A stretch of 64,000 bases of DNA from CAZBWS01 sp964495705 (lineage in GTDB: Bacteria; Pseudomonadota; Gammaproteobacteria; HTCC5015), in contig CAZBWS010000003.1 of assembly GCA_964495705.1 (NCBI GenBank), forward strand, positions 1-64,000, given 5' to 3'. The position numbers were made by a program, and so were the translations under genes. The notes under the pieces are model-generated. The model worked only from the letters and a program-made list of their open reading frames with translations, searched no databases and was not told where the DNA came from. Positions 33,157 through 41,429 of the stretch are shown one piece after another (the first letter of the stretch is position 1; every line of letters begins with the position of its first letter).

Positions 33157-35040
33157 GTGAATTATCCTGACCATTTTGATGTAATTGTTATTGGTGGCGG
33201 TCATGCGGGCACCGAGGCAGCGTTGGCGGCTGCGCGCAGCGGCAGTAAAACTTTGTTGCTGACACATAACATGGAAACGCTGGGTCAAATGAGCTGTAAT
33301 CCCGCTATTGGCGGCATCGGCAAAGGTCACCTAGTTAAGGAAATTGACGCCCTGGGCGGCGGCATGGGCTGGGCGGCGGATCGTGCCGGTATTCAATTTC
33401 GTATACTCAATTCTCGCAAGGGCCCTGCGGTGCGCGCAACCCGTGCCCAAGCGGACCGTGTTCTTTATCGCAATGCGGTTCGTGGCTTATTAGAGAACAC
33501 GCCTAATTTAAATATTTTCCAACAGTCTGCTGATGACTTGATTGTTGAAGGTGAGAAAGTCACCGGTGTCGTTACACAAACGGGTATTCGCTTTATGGCG
33601 CATAGTGTTGTGTTAACGGTAGGTACTTTCTTAGGGGGCCAAATTCATATTGGCTTAAAGCAATCTTCTGGTGGTCGTGCGGGGGATCCGCCATCTATTG
33701 CCCTGGCTAATCGACTGCGTGAACTGCCCTTTCGAGTGGATCGTTTAAAAACGGGAACACCGCCACGTATTGATGCCCGTTCGGTTAATTTTAGCTCTTT
33801 AGCGGAACAACCCGGTGACAACCCTACCCCGGTGTTTTCTTATTTAGGTTCTACGGCAGATCACCCTAAACAGGTCTCTTGTCATATTACCTATACCAAT
33901 GAGCGCACTCACGAGATTATTCGCGAAGGCTTGGCAGAATCACCCATGTATACCGGCGTGATAGAAGGCGTTGGCCCACGCTATTGCCCTTCGGTTGAAG
34001 ATAAAATTATGCGTTTTGCGGATAAAGATCGTCATCAGATTTTTATTGAGCCGGAGGGTCTAACTACCCACGAGCTATACCCGAATGGTATTTCAACAAG
34101 CTTGTCTTTTGAGACACAGTTAAAGCTGGTGCGCTCGATTGAGGGTTTTGAAAATGCGCATATTACGCGCCCGGGTTACGCCATTGAGTACGACTATTTT
34201 GACCCCCGTGATTTAAAGGGAACCCTAGAAACAAAGTTTATTACTAACCTTTATTTTGCAGGGCAAATCAATGGCACTACTGGCTATGAAGAAGCAGGTG
34301 CTCAAGGTTTATTAGCGGGTATCAATGCCAGCTTACGTGCCCAAGAAAAAGATCCTTTCACCTTGGGTCGTGATCAAGCTTATATCGGCGTATTGGTCGA
34401 TGACTTAAATACTCGCGGCACCAAAGAGCCCTATCGTATGTTTACTAGCCGAGCTGAACATCGCTTACTGCTACGTGAAGACAATGCCGATTTACGCCTG
34501 ACAGAGCTGGGTCGTCAAGTGGGCTTAGTGGATGATGCACGCTGGGATGCCTTTAGCCGTAAGCGCGATGCTGTAGAAGCAGAAAAAGCACGTTTGCATT
34601 CACACTATATACAGCCGAATTCTGTAGCGGGTCAGCAAATAGCTGAATTTGAAGGCAAGCCCATGCCCCGTGAGTTTTCCGCTGAAGATATTTTGAAGCG
34701 CCCTGAAATGGATTATCAGAAATTATCCGCATTGGATGGGGTTGGCGGTGTTGATGATGCGCAAGTGGCGGAGCAAGTACAAGTACAGATTAAATACTCT
34801 GGCTATTTAGCCAGGGCTGAAGAAGATATTAAACGCAATAAGGCGCAAGAAAGCCTATCGATGCCAACGAATATTGATTACACCGTCATCAGTGGAATTT
34901 CTAAAGAAATCGGTTTGAAGCTAAATGAGCACAAGCCAGAAACGCTGGGTCAAGCGGGGCGTATACCAGGTATTACCCCGGCGGCTATTTCTTTATTACG
35001 CGTGCATTTAAAACGCCGCTCGTTGCCAAAAACGGCATAG
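33157..35040 (+). CDS. mnmG: tRNA uridine-5-carboxymethylaminomethyl(34) synthesis enzyme MnmG
   Basis: A 627-residue FAD enzyme that works with MnmE on tRNA wobble uridines. FDVIVIGGGHAGTEAALAAARSG is the dinucleotide fold. NPAIGGIGKGHLVKE, GPAVRATRAQADR, RPGYAIEYDYFDPRDL and FAGQINGTTGYEEAGAQGLLAG are family blocks. The GTG at 33157 (VNYPDHFDVIVIGGG) aligns with the E. coli start (MFYPDPFDVIIIGGG) and follows GGTGAG. An ATG at 33139 would add six residues. rsmG follows 8 bp later. The dispersed word is present at 34724-34732. Confidence 0.96.
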   Translation: MNYPDHFDVIVIGGGHAGTEAALAAARSGSKTLLLTHNMETLGQMSCNPAIGGIGKGHLVKEIDALGGGMGWAADRAGIQFRILNSRKGPAVRATRAQADRVLYRNAVRGLLENTPNLNIFQQSADDLIVEGEKVTGVVTQTGIRFMAHSVVLTVGTFLGGQIHIGLKQSSGGRAGDPPSIALANRLRELPFRVDRLKTGTPPRIDARSVNFSSLAEQPGDNPTPVFSYLGSTADHPKQVSCHITYTNERTHEIIREGLAESPMYTGVIEGVGPRYCPSVEDKIMRFADKDRHQIFIEPEGLTTHELYPNGISTSLSFETQLKLVRSIEGFENAHITRPGYAIEYDYFDPRDLKGTLETKFITNLYFAGQINGTTGYEEAGAQGLLAGINASLRAQEKDPFTLGRDQAYIGVLVDDLNTRGTKEPYRMFTSRAEHRLLLREDNADLRLTELGRQVGLVDDARWDAFSRKRDAVEAEKARLHSHYIQPNSVAGQQIAEFEGKPMPREFSAEDILKRPEMDYQKLSALDGVGGVDDAQVAEQVQVQIKYSGYLARAEEDIKRNKAQESLSMPTNIDYTVISGISKEIGLKLNEHKPETLGQAGRIPGITPAAISLLRVHLKRRSLPKTA

Positions 35041-35048
35041 TTCAAATA

Positions 35049-35669
35049 ATGAAAGACACCTTAGTTAAAGGCTTAGCTGAATTAAAGCTAACATTGGAAG
35101 ACCAGCAAATTGAAAAGTTGTTGGCTTATCTGGCTTTGTTAGTGAAATGGAACAAAGCCTATAATTTGACGGCGATTCGTGAGCCTGAAAAAATGCTCAC
35201 GCATCATTTATTAGACAGTATGGCGATTGCACCTTATATAAAGGGCGATAGTATTTTAGATGTGGGCACCGGTGCGGGTTTGCCTGGTATTCCCATGGCA
35301 ATCACCTACCCTGAAAAACAGTTTACGTTGTTGGACAGTAACGGTAAAAAAACCCGCTTTTGTCAGCAGGTTAAAATGGAATTAGGGCTGGATAATTTAC
35401 AGGTGGCAAAAACCCGTGTTGAAGAATTAGAAGCTAATGACGGCTTTGACTTGATCACCAGCCGTGCCTTTGCCGATTTAACATTGATGGTGAAATTAAC
35501 GCGGCACTTACTTTCGCCTATGGGAAGAATGGCCGCAATGAAGGGGCCGAAAGCTGAGGAAGAACTGGCTCCGATTAAGGACCAAGTCAGCGACTTGATA
35601 ACACACAAACTAAAAGTACCGATGTTAGATGGCGAACGACATCTATTGGTATTTGGGCTTAATAAATAG
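35049..35669 (+). CDS. rsmG: 16S rRNA (guanine-527-N7)-methyltransferase RsmG
   Basis: A 206-residue SAM-dependent methyltransferase modifying G527 of 16S rRNA. The SAM motif is SILDVGTGAGLPGIPMAI (residues about 74-91), LLDSNGKKTRFCQQV is the acidic loop with the following helix, and ITSRAFADL is the post-III motif. KWNKAYNLTAIRE near the N terminus is typical. It is translated in the mnmG-rsmG-parA-parB series, with 9 bp to parA. Confidence 0.96.
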   Translation: MKDTLVKGLAELKLTLEDQQIEKLLAYLALLVKWNKAYNLTAIREPEKMLTHHLLDSMAIAPYIKGDSILDVGTGAGLPGIPMAITYPEKQFTLLDSNGKKTRFCQQVKMELGLDNLQVAKTRVEELEANDGFDLITSRAFADLTLMVKLTRHLLSPMGRMAAMKGPKAEEELAPIKDQVSDLITHKLKVPMLDGERHLLVFGLNK

Positions 35670-35678
35670 GACTAAGAC

Positions 35679-36491
35679 GTGACCGAACCGACGATAGATT
35701 TTTTCAAAGTAATCGTAACCGCTAATCAGAAAGGTGGCGTAGGTAAAACGACAACAGCCGTTAACTTGGCAGCCTCCTTGGCGGCAACCAAGCGAAAAGT
35801 ATTGCTAGTGGATTTAGACCCGCAAGGTAATGCGACGATGGCATCAAGTGTTAATAAACATGAGTTAGAAAACTCCGCTTGTGAAGTATTGTTGAATGAG
35901 TGCGAAATTAACGAAGCCATTGTTAAAACGGAAGTTGGGTATGATGTTATCGGTGCCAATGACGAGTTGACTGCAGCTGAAGTGGCTCTAATGAATGAGT
36001 TGGCCCGCGAGCAGCGCATGAAGATGCAATTGGAAAAAGTGCGCGGCCAATATGAATACGTCATCATCGACTGCCCGCCTTCTTTGAATATGCTGACCTT
36101 AAATGCACTAGTGGCGGCGACCAGTATTTTGATTCCTATGCAGTGCGAGTACTTTGCTCTGGAAGGACTATCCGCATTGATGCAAACCATCGAAAATGTA
36201 AAGAAGTCAGTTAACCCCGCACTAGAAATAGAAGGGGTTTTACGCACTATGTACGACCCGCGCAATAATTTGGCGGTAGATGTATCTAGCCAGTTATCCG
36301 AATATTTTGACGATAAGCTTTATCGCACAATTATTCCGCGCAATGTACGTTTGGCCGAAGCGCCGTCTCACGGATTACCCGCACTGCAATACGATAAAAC
36401 CTCTCGTGGTGCATTAGCTTATTTGGCATTGGCGGGTGAGATATTGCGTAAAGATGCGCAGGCTAGACAGCAGGCGACTGCGGCTGCATAA
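35679..36491 (+). CDS. parA: Chromosome partitioning ATPase ParA (Soj)
   Basis: A 270-residue Walker-type ATPase that positions ParB-parS complexes. The deviant Walker A is NQKGGVGKTTTAVNLAASL (residues about 14-32), then LLVDLDPQGNATM (A') and YVIIDCPPSLNMLTLNAL (Walker B). GTG is the start, in the usual place after rsmG. The C-terminal SHGLPALQYDKTSRGALAYL is standard for chromosomal ParA. The dispersed word is present at 36169-36177. Confidence 0.97.
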   Translation: MTEPTIDFFKVIVTANQKGGVGKTTTAVNLAASLAATKRKVLLVDLDPQGNATMASSVNKHELENSACEVLLNECEINEAIVKTEVGYDVIGANDELTAAEVALMNELAREQRMKMQLEKVRGQYEYVIIDCPPSLNMLTLNALVAATSILIPMQCEYFALEGLSALMQTIENVKKSVNPALEIEGVLRTMYDPRNNLAVDVSSQLSEYFDDKLYRTIIPRNVRLAEAPSHGLPALQYDKTSRGALAYLALAGEILRKDAQARQQATAAA

Positions 36492-36502
36492 AATATTAAA
36501 TA

Positions 36503-36547
36503 TTACGGATAGGCTGAAAACAATTTCTATTGCCAGCCTATTCGCAT
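36503..36547. repeat. Inverted pair of the ATGCGGATAGGCT word (pair 7)
   Basis: TTACGGATAGGCT at 36503-36515 (11/13) faces AGCCTATTCGCAT at 36535-36547 (12/13), filling most of the parA-parB gap. A terminator inside this essential operon would be surprising, which argues against termination as the general function of these pairs. Confidence 0.75.
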
Positions 36548-36574
36548 ACAAGCAAAAATTAAAAGAGAAGTAAC

Positions 36575-37558
36575 ATGGCATCAGCAAAACGCCCAGGGCT
36601 AGGTCGAGGACTCGACGCATTATTGGCAGGATCAAAAGCGGTAGAAAGTAGCAATGAACCCGTTGTTGATAATGCTGCAGGGGATCAGCTTAAAACGATT
36701 CCTGTTGACCGCATCATGCGCGGTACTTATCAGCCACGTCGCCACTTTGAGCAAGAAGCGCTAGAAGAGTTGGCGGACTCTATTCGTGAGCAGGGCGTAT
36801 TGCAGCCTATCGTTGTTCGCCAAATTGGTGACAAATACGAAATTATTGCCGGTGAGCGCCGCTGGCGTGCTACGCAAATTGCAGGCATCGACGATATACC
36901 TGCAGTTATTAAAAAATTAGATGATCAAGCTGCTGCCGCTGCTGCGTTGATTGAGAATATTCAGCGTGAAAACCTAAACCCGCTGGAAGAATCACAAGCC
37001 CTACAGCGCTTGATCGACGAATTCGATTTAACCCATCAAGAAGTTGCACAAGCGGTCGGTCGTTCGCGCACGGGTGTAACTAATTTATTACGTTTATTAG
37101 AGCTACCCGAAGATGTTAAAAAGCTAGTTGACGAAGGCAAGCTCAGTATGGGCCATGCTCGTGCGATATTGGGATTACCGTCAGATCAACAGTCCAGCGC
37201 TGCTCGTGAAGTAGTGGCTAAGGGTTTGTCTGTTCGCGAATGTGAAAAGTTGGTTAAAGCACTACAGGGCAAAAGCGCGGATGGTGCGAAAATGGCCGCG
37301 AAGAAAACGGATCCAAATATCGTTGCCTTGGAAAAAGATCTAGCGGATAAATTAATGGCTAGCGTTTCCGTTCAGCACGGAAGTGGCGGTAAAGGGAAGC
37401 TAGTGATTAGCTATAGTAGCTTGGATGAGTTGGATGGGATNNNNNNNNNNNNNNNNNNNNNNNNNNNNNNNNNNNNNNNNNNNNNNNNNNNNNNNNNNNN
37501 NNNNNNNNNNNNNNNNNNNNNNNNNNNNNNNNNNNNNNNNCATTTGACAAAAGTATAA
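36575..37558 (+). CDS. parB: Chromosome partitioning protein ParB (3' end across a gap)
   Basis: A CTPase and parS-binding protein that loads at the recF parS sites. The N-terminal ParA-interaction segment contains RPGLGRGLDALL, the CTP-binding region GERRWRATQIAG and ENIQRENLNPLEES, and the helix-turn-helix HQEVAQAVGRSRTGVTNLLRLLEL. About 289 residues are readable up to DELDGI; then 100 N intervene. After the gap the same frame reads HLTKV and a stop at 37556-37558, a believable C terminus, so very little may be missing. The true gap size is unknown. Confidence 0.93.
   Translation: MASAKRPGLGRGLDALLAGSKAVESSNEPVVDNAAGDQLKTIPVDRIMRGTYQPRRHFEQEALEELADSIREQGVLQPIVVRQIGDKYEIIAGERRWRATQIAGIDDIPAVIKKLDDQAAAAAALIENIQRENLNPLEESQALQRLIDEFDLTHQEVAQAVGRSRTGVTNLLRLLELPEDVKKLVDEGKLSMGHARAILGLPSDQQSSAAREVVAKGLSVRECEKLVKALQGKSADGAKMAAKKTDPNIVALEKDLADKLMASVSVQHGSGGKGKLVISYSSLDELDGXXXXXXXXXXXXXXXXXXXXXXXXXXXXXXXXXXHLTKV
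37441..37540. other. Assembly gap (100 N) in the 3' end of parB
   Basis: A placeholder of conventional length. The flanks do not repeat each other. The frame to the left (DELDGI) and to the right (HLTKV-stop) could be joined with very few codons between them. Confidence 0.85.
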
Positions 37559-37574
37559 CCCGAGTTATACTTTT
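37549..37574. promoter_or_regulatory. Operator of the toxin-antitoxin pair after parB
   Basis: A perfect 11-bp inverted repeat, AAAAGTATAAC (37549-37559) and GTTATACTTTT (37564-37574), separated by CCGA and ending 3 bp before the antitoxin ATG. It is the probable site for autorepression by the antitoxin/toxin complex. Confidence 0.78.
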
Positions 37575-37577
37575 AAC

Positions 37578-37814
37578 ATGAAAACAGCAATATCCATCCC
37601 CGACTCCATCTTCCAAATGGCCGAAGCCATGGCTGGCGAGCTTAAGCTTTCCCGCAGCGAGCTATTCACCCGCGCAGTAGAAGAATACATTGAGAAGTAT
37701 AAATACAGCGGCGTCACTGAATCTTTAAATGCGGTTTATAAAATAGAAGGCGAAGGCTTAGACTCTGCACTATCTGATATGCAGACGAGTTCTATAGACC
37801 AAGAAGAATGGTAA
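37578..37814 (+). CDS. Ribbon-helix-helix antitoxin (MazE-like)
   Basis: A 78-residue antitoxin. MKTAISIPDSIFQMAEAMAGELKLSRSELFTRAVEEYIEKY is a ribbon-helix-helix DNA-binding domain of the MazE type found with PemK/MazF toxins. The C-terminal part (SALSDMQTSSIDQEEW) is acidic and flexible, as needed to block the toxin. It overlaps the toxin start by 7 bp. The perfect palindrome at 37549-37574 is its likely operator. The unit stands between parB and dsbA. Confidence 0.88.
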   Translation: MKTAISIPDSIFQMAEAMAGELKLSRSELFTRAVEEYIEKYKYSGVTESLNAVYKIEGEGLDSALSDMQTSSIDQEEW

Positions 37815-38149
37815 AACGCGGCGAAATTTGGTGGGCTTGTTTAGAGTCGCCCCGTGGTTCGGGGCCAGGCTATCGCCGCCCTGTTGTGGTCGCATCGGCA
37901 AATGAGTTTAATCAGAGTTTAATTCAAACAGTTACCGTTGTTGTCATCACATCTAATTTACGTTTAGTGGATGCGCCGGGAAACTTTAAGCTCAGTAAAA
38001 AAGCCAGCAGCTTAGCAAAAGATTCTGTGGTGAATGTGTCGCAGCTGCTTACCTTGGATAAGCAGTTTTTGACAGAAAAAGCGGGGTGTCTAAATGCAAA
38101 ACTGCAGCGAGACTTGGATGCTGGGCTGAAATTGGCACTCAATCTGTAG
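37808..38149 (+). CDS. MazF/PemK-type toxin
   Basis: A 113-residue endoribonuclease toxin: VKRGEIWWACLESPRGSGPGYRRPVVVASANEFN, then TVVVITSNLRL and KDSVVNVSQLLTLDKQFL, the usual MazF strand order with the catalytic Arg/Thr region. The stop codon TAG (38147-38149) is part of the GTAG head of the following REP pair. This implies that the repeat landed exactly at, or created, the 3' end of the gene. Confidence 0.9.
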   Translation: MVKRGEIWWACLESPRGSGPGYRRPVVVASANEFNQSLIQTVTVVVITSNLRLVDAPGNFKLSKKASSLAKDSVVNVSQLLTLDKQFLTEKAGCLNAKLQRDLDAGLKLALNL

Positions 38150-38203
38150 GAGCCGTTTGCAACGGCGAATATTGATAAAACCGCCGTTGCAAACGGCTCC
38201 TAC
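38146..38203. repeat. REP inverted pair with GTAGGAGC heads
   Basis: GTAGGAGCCGTTTGCAACGG at the left and its inverted copy ending GGCTCCTAC at the right, around a short AT-rich centre. It is the same family as 16652-16712. It overlaps the toxin stop codon and abuts the inverted pair at 38205. Confidence 0.85.
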
Positions 38204-38204
38204 A

Positions 38205-38236
38205 ATGCGGATAGGCTACCAGTAGCCTATCCGTAT
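38205..38236. repeat. Inverted pair of the ATGCGGATAGGCT word (pair 8)
   Basis: An exact ATGCGGATAGGCT (38205-38217) faces AGCCTATCCGTAT (38224-38236, 12/13) with a 6-nt loop, between the convergent toxin gene and dsbA. It is a stable hairpin, plausible as a bidirectional end, but has no strong U-tract. Confidence 0.8.
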
Positions 38237-38243
38237 ATAAAAG

Positions 38244-38927
38244 TTAAATACCCTGCTCTATTATATAGTTAGCAACTTCCATTATTTCTGTAGATGACCT
38301 AGTCGCTTTATTTTGAATCTGATATTTGCCGTTCACAATTACCGTAGGTGTACTGCGGATCTCACCTTGCTTCATTAGCTTCTCTGCTAGCTCTAGCTGG
38401 CCTTCTACTTGGAAAGACTTTAGTTGCTTCTCAAAAGTTTCATTGTTCATGCCGTGTCTAGCAAATACAGCGGCGAATGCAGCTTGTTGCTTAAGCATAT
38501 CTTTTTCAGCACGCAGAGCCGTAACTACTTTAAATAACTCGGCATGTACGGCGGCAGCTTTGATATTCATCGTTTCAGCAATGAAGTACAGTTTTGCATG
38601 CAGCTTCATGGGCTCGTTCCAAATGGCGGGTGACTTTTTCAAAATGGTATTGAAAGGCTTGTTGGACTGCCATTTTTTTAATACAGGTTCAAAGTTTTCA
38701 CAGTGGGGGCAGCCGTACCAGAAAAATTCAGTGACAACGTTTTGTGTGCCTTTAGGCTCAAAGGGATCGGATAATTTAGTAAAGTGCGTTCCTATACGAT
38801 AACTGATGCCAGTTTTACTAGATTGCGGGCTCTTCGAGTTGCTTGTACTTGTTGAACTGCTTTCACTGCAAGCGCTAGTGACTAGGGCAAATGTAGAGAT
38901 TAAGAGAAGTGATAAAAGCGTTTTCAT
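38244..38927 (-). CDS. dsbA: DsbA-type thiol:disulfide interchange lipoprotein
   Basis: A 227-residue thioredoxin-fold oxidase. The active site is FFWYGCPHCENFEP (CPHC, the DsbA dipeptide), and the cis-proline loop is RSTPTVIVNGKYQI. The N-terminal MKTLLSLLLISTFALVTSACSES is a lipoprotein signal (TSAC), so it is predicted to be membrane-anchored in the periplasm. A Ser/Thr-rich linker follows. The ATG at 38927 is preferred over an ATG 12 nt upstream because GAGGT is correctly spaced. It is leftward and isolated between two rightward blocks. Confidence 0.88.
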   Translation of the reverse strand: MKTLLSLLLISTFALVTSACSESSSTSTSNSKSPQSSKTGISYRIGTHFTKLSDPFEPKGTQNVVTEFFWYGCPHCENFEPVLKKWQSNKPFNTILKKSPAIWNEPMKLHAKLYFIAETMNIKAAAVHAELFKVVTALRAEKDMLKQQAAFAAVFARHGMNNETFEKQLKSFQVEGQLELAEKLMKQGEIRSTPTVIVNGKYQIQNKATRSSTEIMEVANYIIEQGI

Positions 38928-39217
38928 GGTTGACCTCATTTTTGTATGGACAGACGATAATGCGCCCTAGACTGAAAGTCGAGTTTTGAGGCAGAATTTG
39001 CATAGAAATTTTACTTTTAGGGGTATAGCCAAATAAAAAACCAATACTTAGCATTAATAATTCCTTTAAGGTGGCGTGCTTTTATATCTATATATATAAG
39101 TGTATGGAATCAAATATAAGCTACAATACTAATTGTAGTACCTGTAGAGATGCTGGAACACAACTTGTGGTATAAAAAGCCACTTTATACAAAATACCTT
39201 AGAGTGGCCTATCAGCA

Positions 39218-39246
39218 TTGCTTTACGTCATAAGAATCATTATAAT
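39218..39246 (+). promoter_or_regulatory. Sigma-70 promoter of the atp operon
   Basis: TTGCTT at 39218-39223, a 17-bp spacer, and a perfect TATAAT at 39241-39246, 46 bp before atpI. The gene-free interval 38928-39291 also holds an AT-rich stretch and a hairpin (GCCACT...AGTGGC, 39178-39209) with no evident function. Confidence 0.78.
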
Positions 39247-39291
39247 TCGCGCCGCTTAGATTGTGTGTATTACACAAGCTTTAGGAAGTTT

Positions 39292-39654
39292 ATGACGCTT
39301 ATCAGCCGAGAATTGCTGGCAGTTTTGTTAGCAAAAGTAGCAATTACGATTATTGCTATATTTATTTCGGGCTGGATTGTTGGTGCCAATGGTGCATTAG
39401 CGGCAGCGGTCGGTGGACTTATTTCTATCGCGAATGTTTTATATTACACCTTTCGAGTTTTGCGAACGACTACGCAGGATACAGACACAGTCTATATCCG
39501 CGGACTGATGAGAACTCAGCTGTCCAAATATGCGTTTAGTACAGTGTTTTTATTTATTGCACTGGGTCTGTTCAAGCTAGCAGTAGTGCCCTTAATTGGC
39601 ACGTTTGTGGTAACACAGATTGCTTATTTTTTTGTATTAGCAACTAGAGATTAA
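39292..39654 (+). CDS. atpI: ATP synthase protein I
   Basis: A 120-residue four-helix membrane protein, the first gene of the atp operon, which assists c-ring assembly. The hydrophobic segments are LLAVLLAKVAITIIAIFISGWI, ANGALAAAVGGLISIANVLYYTF, FSTVFLFIALGLFKLAVV and TFVVTQIAYFFVLATRD. The ATG at 39292 follows TAGGAAG; a GTG 27 nt upstream is less likely. It ends 2 bp before atpB. Confidence 0.88.
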   Translation: MTLISRELLAVLLAKVAITIIAIFISGWIVGANGALAAAVGGLISIANVLYYTFRVLRTTTQDTDTVYIRGLMRTQLSKYAFSTVFLFIALGLFKLAVVPLIGTFVVTQIAYFFVLATRD

Positions 39655-39656
39655 AA

Positions 39657-40502
39657 ATGGCAGCAGGCGGCGAATTAACTCCCACTGGTTATATCTCTCA
39701 CCACCTTACTAATATGGGTGCGTGTTACGATACTAACGGTCACATGCACGTTGGTGACTGTACTGATGCAGGCTTTTGGAGCTTGAATCTAGATACAATG
39801 GGCTGGTCTATTGCTCTAGGTATACTATTTTGTTTTGTTTTACGTCGCGCTGCGGTTAAGGCCACATCGGGCGTCCCCAACGGCATTATGATGAATATTG
39901 CCGAAATGCTGGTTGAGTTTGTAAATAACCAAGTCGGCGAAATCTATCACGGTAACAGCAAAATCATTCGCCCCTTGGCGCTAACGATCTTTGTATGGGT
40001 TCTATTGTGGAACACCATGGATTTGGTTCCTGTTGACCTAATCCCTGCCCTATCGGCTTGGTTCTTTGAAGATGCGACTGGCTTATTTGCTGCGGGTCAC
40101 TCTTATATGAAGGTTGTGCCTTCTACTGACTTAAGCGCACCAATGGCACTGGGTGTTACGGTGATGTTGCTGGTCTTTTTCTTCAATATTAAAAGTAAGG
40201 GCTTTGGCGGCTTCGCTAAGGAATTGCTTACTGCTCCATTTGGTCCTTGGTTCGCGCCAGCCAACGTAGCTTTACGTATTGTTGAAGAGATTGCTCGCCC
40301 GGTTTCATTGGGGCTGCGACTATTCGGTAACATGTATGCAGGTGAGTTAGTATTCCTATTGATTGCTCTAGTTCCTTGGGGCTTTCAGTGGACGATGAGT
40401 GTGCCGTGGGCCATTCTTCACATTTTAGTTATTACGCTTCAGGCTTTCTTATTCATGGTATTAACGATCATGTATTTAAGCTTGGCTGAAGATAGCCACT
40501 AG
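39657..40502 (+). CDS. atpB: ATP synthase subunit a
   Basis: A 281-residue Fo stator channel subunit. The essential arginine is in ISLGLRLFGNMYAGE, and the last helices include LHILVITLQAFLFMVLTIMYLSLA. The N-terminal extension MAAGGELTPTGYISHHLTNM is periplasmic. It precedes atpE by about 120 bp, an unusually large internal gap. Confidence 0.97.
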   Translation: MAAGGELTPTGYISHHLTNMGACYDTNGHMHVGDCTDAGFWSLNLDTMGWSIALGILFCFVLRRAAVKATSGVPNGIMMNIAEMLVEFVNNQVGEIYHGNSKIIRPLALTIFVWVLLWNTMDLVPVDLIPALSAWFFEDATGLFAAGHSYMKVVPSTDLSAPMALGVTVMLLVFFFNIKSKGFGGFAKELLTAPFGPWFAPANVALRIVEEIARPVSLGLRLFGNMYAGELVFLLIALVPWGFQWTMSVPWAILHILVITLQAFLFMVLTIMYLSLAEDSH

Positions 40503-40619
40503 TAAGGCTGAGTATGGTGGCATTGCCGCCAACTCAAATTACTAAAAGTTTACCGGTGGTTAACCCCGCCATTTTTGAAGTTTTTTAATCTGTAAAATTA
40601 TTTGCTTTTGGAGGCAATC

Positions 40620-40889
40620 ATGGTTGAACAAATCGCTCAAATTCAATCTTTCGCGATCGTTGGTGTTGGTATCGCTTTGGCATTCGCTGCTATCGGTGCT
40701 TGTCTAGGAATAGGTATCCTAGCGGGTAAGTTCATGGAAGGCGCGGCGCGTCAGCCAGAAGTTATGAACGACCTACAAACTAAGTTCTTGATCGCTGCTG
40801 GTCTTATCGATGCCGTATTCTTCGTAGTTGTTGGTATGTTTGCATTGATCGTATTTGCTAACCCTCTTCTATCTGCCGTTCAAGGTTAA
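40620..40889 (+). CDS. atpE: ATP synthase subunit c
   Basis: An 89-residue two-helix hairpin forming the Fo rotor ring. The ion-binding aspartate is in AAGLIDAVFFVVVG, and the polar loop is GAARQPE. The site lacks the Gln/Glu and Ser/Thr set of sodium-type rings, so proton coupling is inferred. The ATG at 40620 follows a strong GGAGG; an upstream TTG would add six residues. Strong translation fits the multi-copy stoichiometry. Confidence 0.97.
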   Translation: MVEQIAQIQSFAIVGVGIALAFAAIGACLGIGILAGKFMEGAARQPEVMNDLQTKFLIAAGLIDAVFFVVVGMFALIVFANPLLSAVQG

Positions 40890-40934
40890 TAGAGTCGAGT
40901 CGCAAATTTTAACCCTCGCAACTAGGAGGTCCAC

Positions 40935-41405
40935 GTGAGCATAACGCTAACACTTATTGGGCAGATGATTGCTTTTGCAATTTTTGTACTGTTCACTTAC
41001 AAGTTTGTATGGCCGCCAATCATTGAAGCAATTGATGAGCGCAAGCAAACAATTGCAAATGGTTTGGCAGCAGCTGAACAGGGCGAAAAAGCCCAGGAAG
41101 AAGCTAAAGCAGAAGCTGAAAAGCTGATTGCTGAAGCACGTGCTCAAGCGGCTGAAATTGTTTCTCAAGCGCAGAAGCGCAGCAATGATATTGTTGATGA
41201 AGCCAAGACAACTGCGGTTGCCGAAGGTGATCGTCTTAAAGAAGCAGCTAATTCTGAAATCCTTGCTGAAAAGAACAAGGCCAAAGAAGAGTTGCGTGGA
41301 CAGGTTGTTTCTATCGCGATTGCAGGTGCCGAGCAGGTACTGCAACGTGAAATTAACGCCGATACACACAAAGACGTGCTTGATAAATTTGTAGCGCAAT
41401 TATAG
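40935..41405 (+). CDS. atpF: ATP synthase subunit b
   Basis: A 156-residue peripheral stalk subunit with one N-terminal transmembrane helix (LIGQMIAFAIFVLFTYKFVWPPI) and a long Ala/Glu/Lys-rich coiled coil. GTG is used as start and follows AGGAGG. The sequence DERKQTIANGLAAAE matches the family. Confidence 0.96.
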   Translation: MSITLTLIGQMIAFAIFVLFTYKFVWPPIIEAIDERKQTIANGLAAAEQGEKAQEEAKAEAEKLIAEARAQAAEIVSQAQKRSNDIVDEAKTTAVAEGDRLKEAANSEILAEKNKAKEELRGQVVSIAIAGAEQVLQREINADTHKDVLDKFVAQL

Positions 41406-41429
41406 CCGACGAACATAGGTCTGAGTTAA

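Noticed and set aside
39178..39209. GCCACT...AGTGGC hairpin upstream of the atp promoter as a terminator or riboswitch
   Set aside because: It has no T-tail and lies upstream of the promoter, so it would not be in the atp transcript; no known riboswitch motif was seen.
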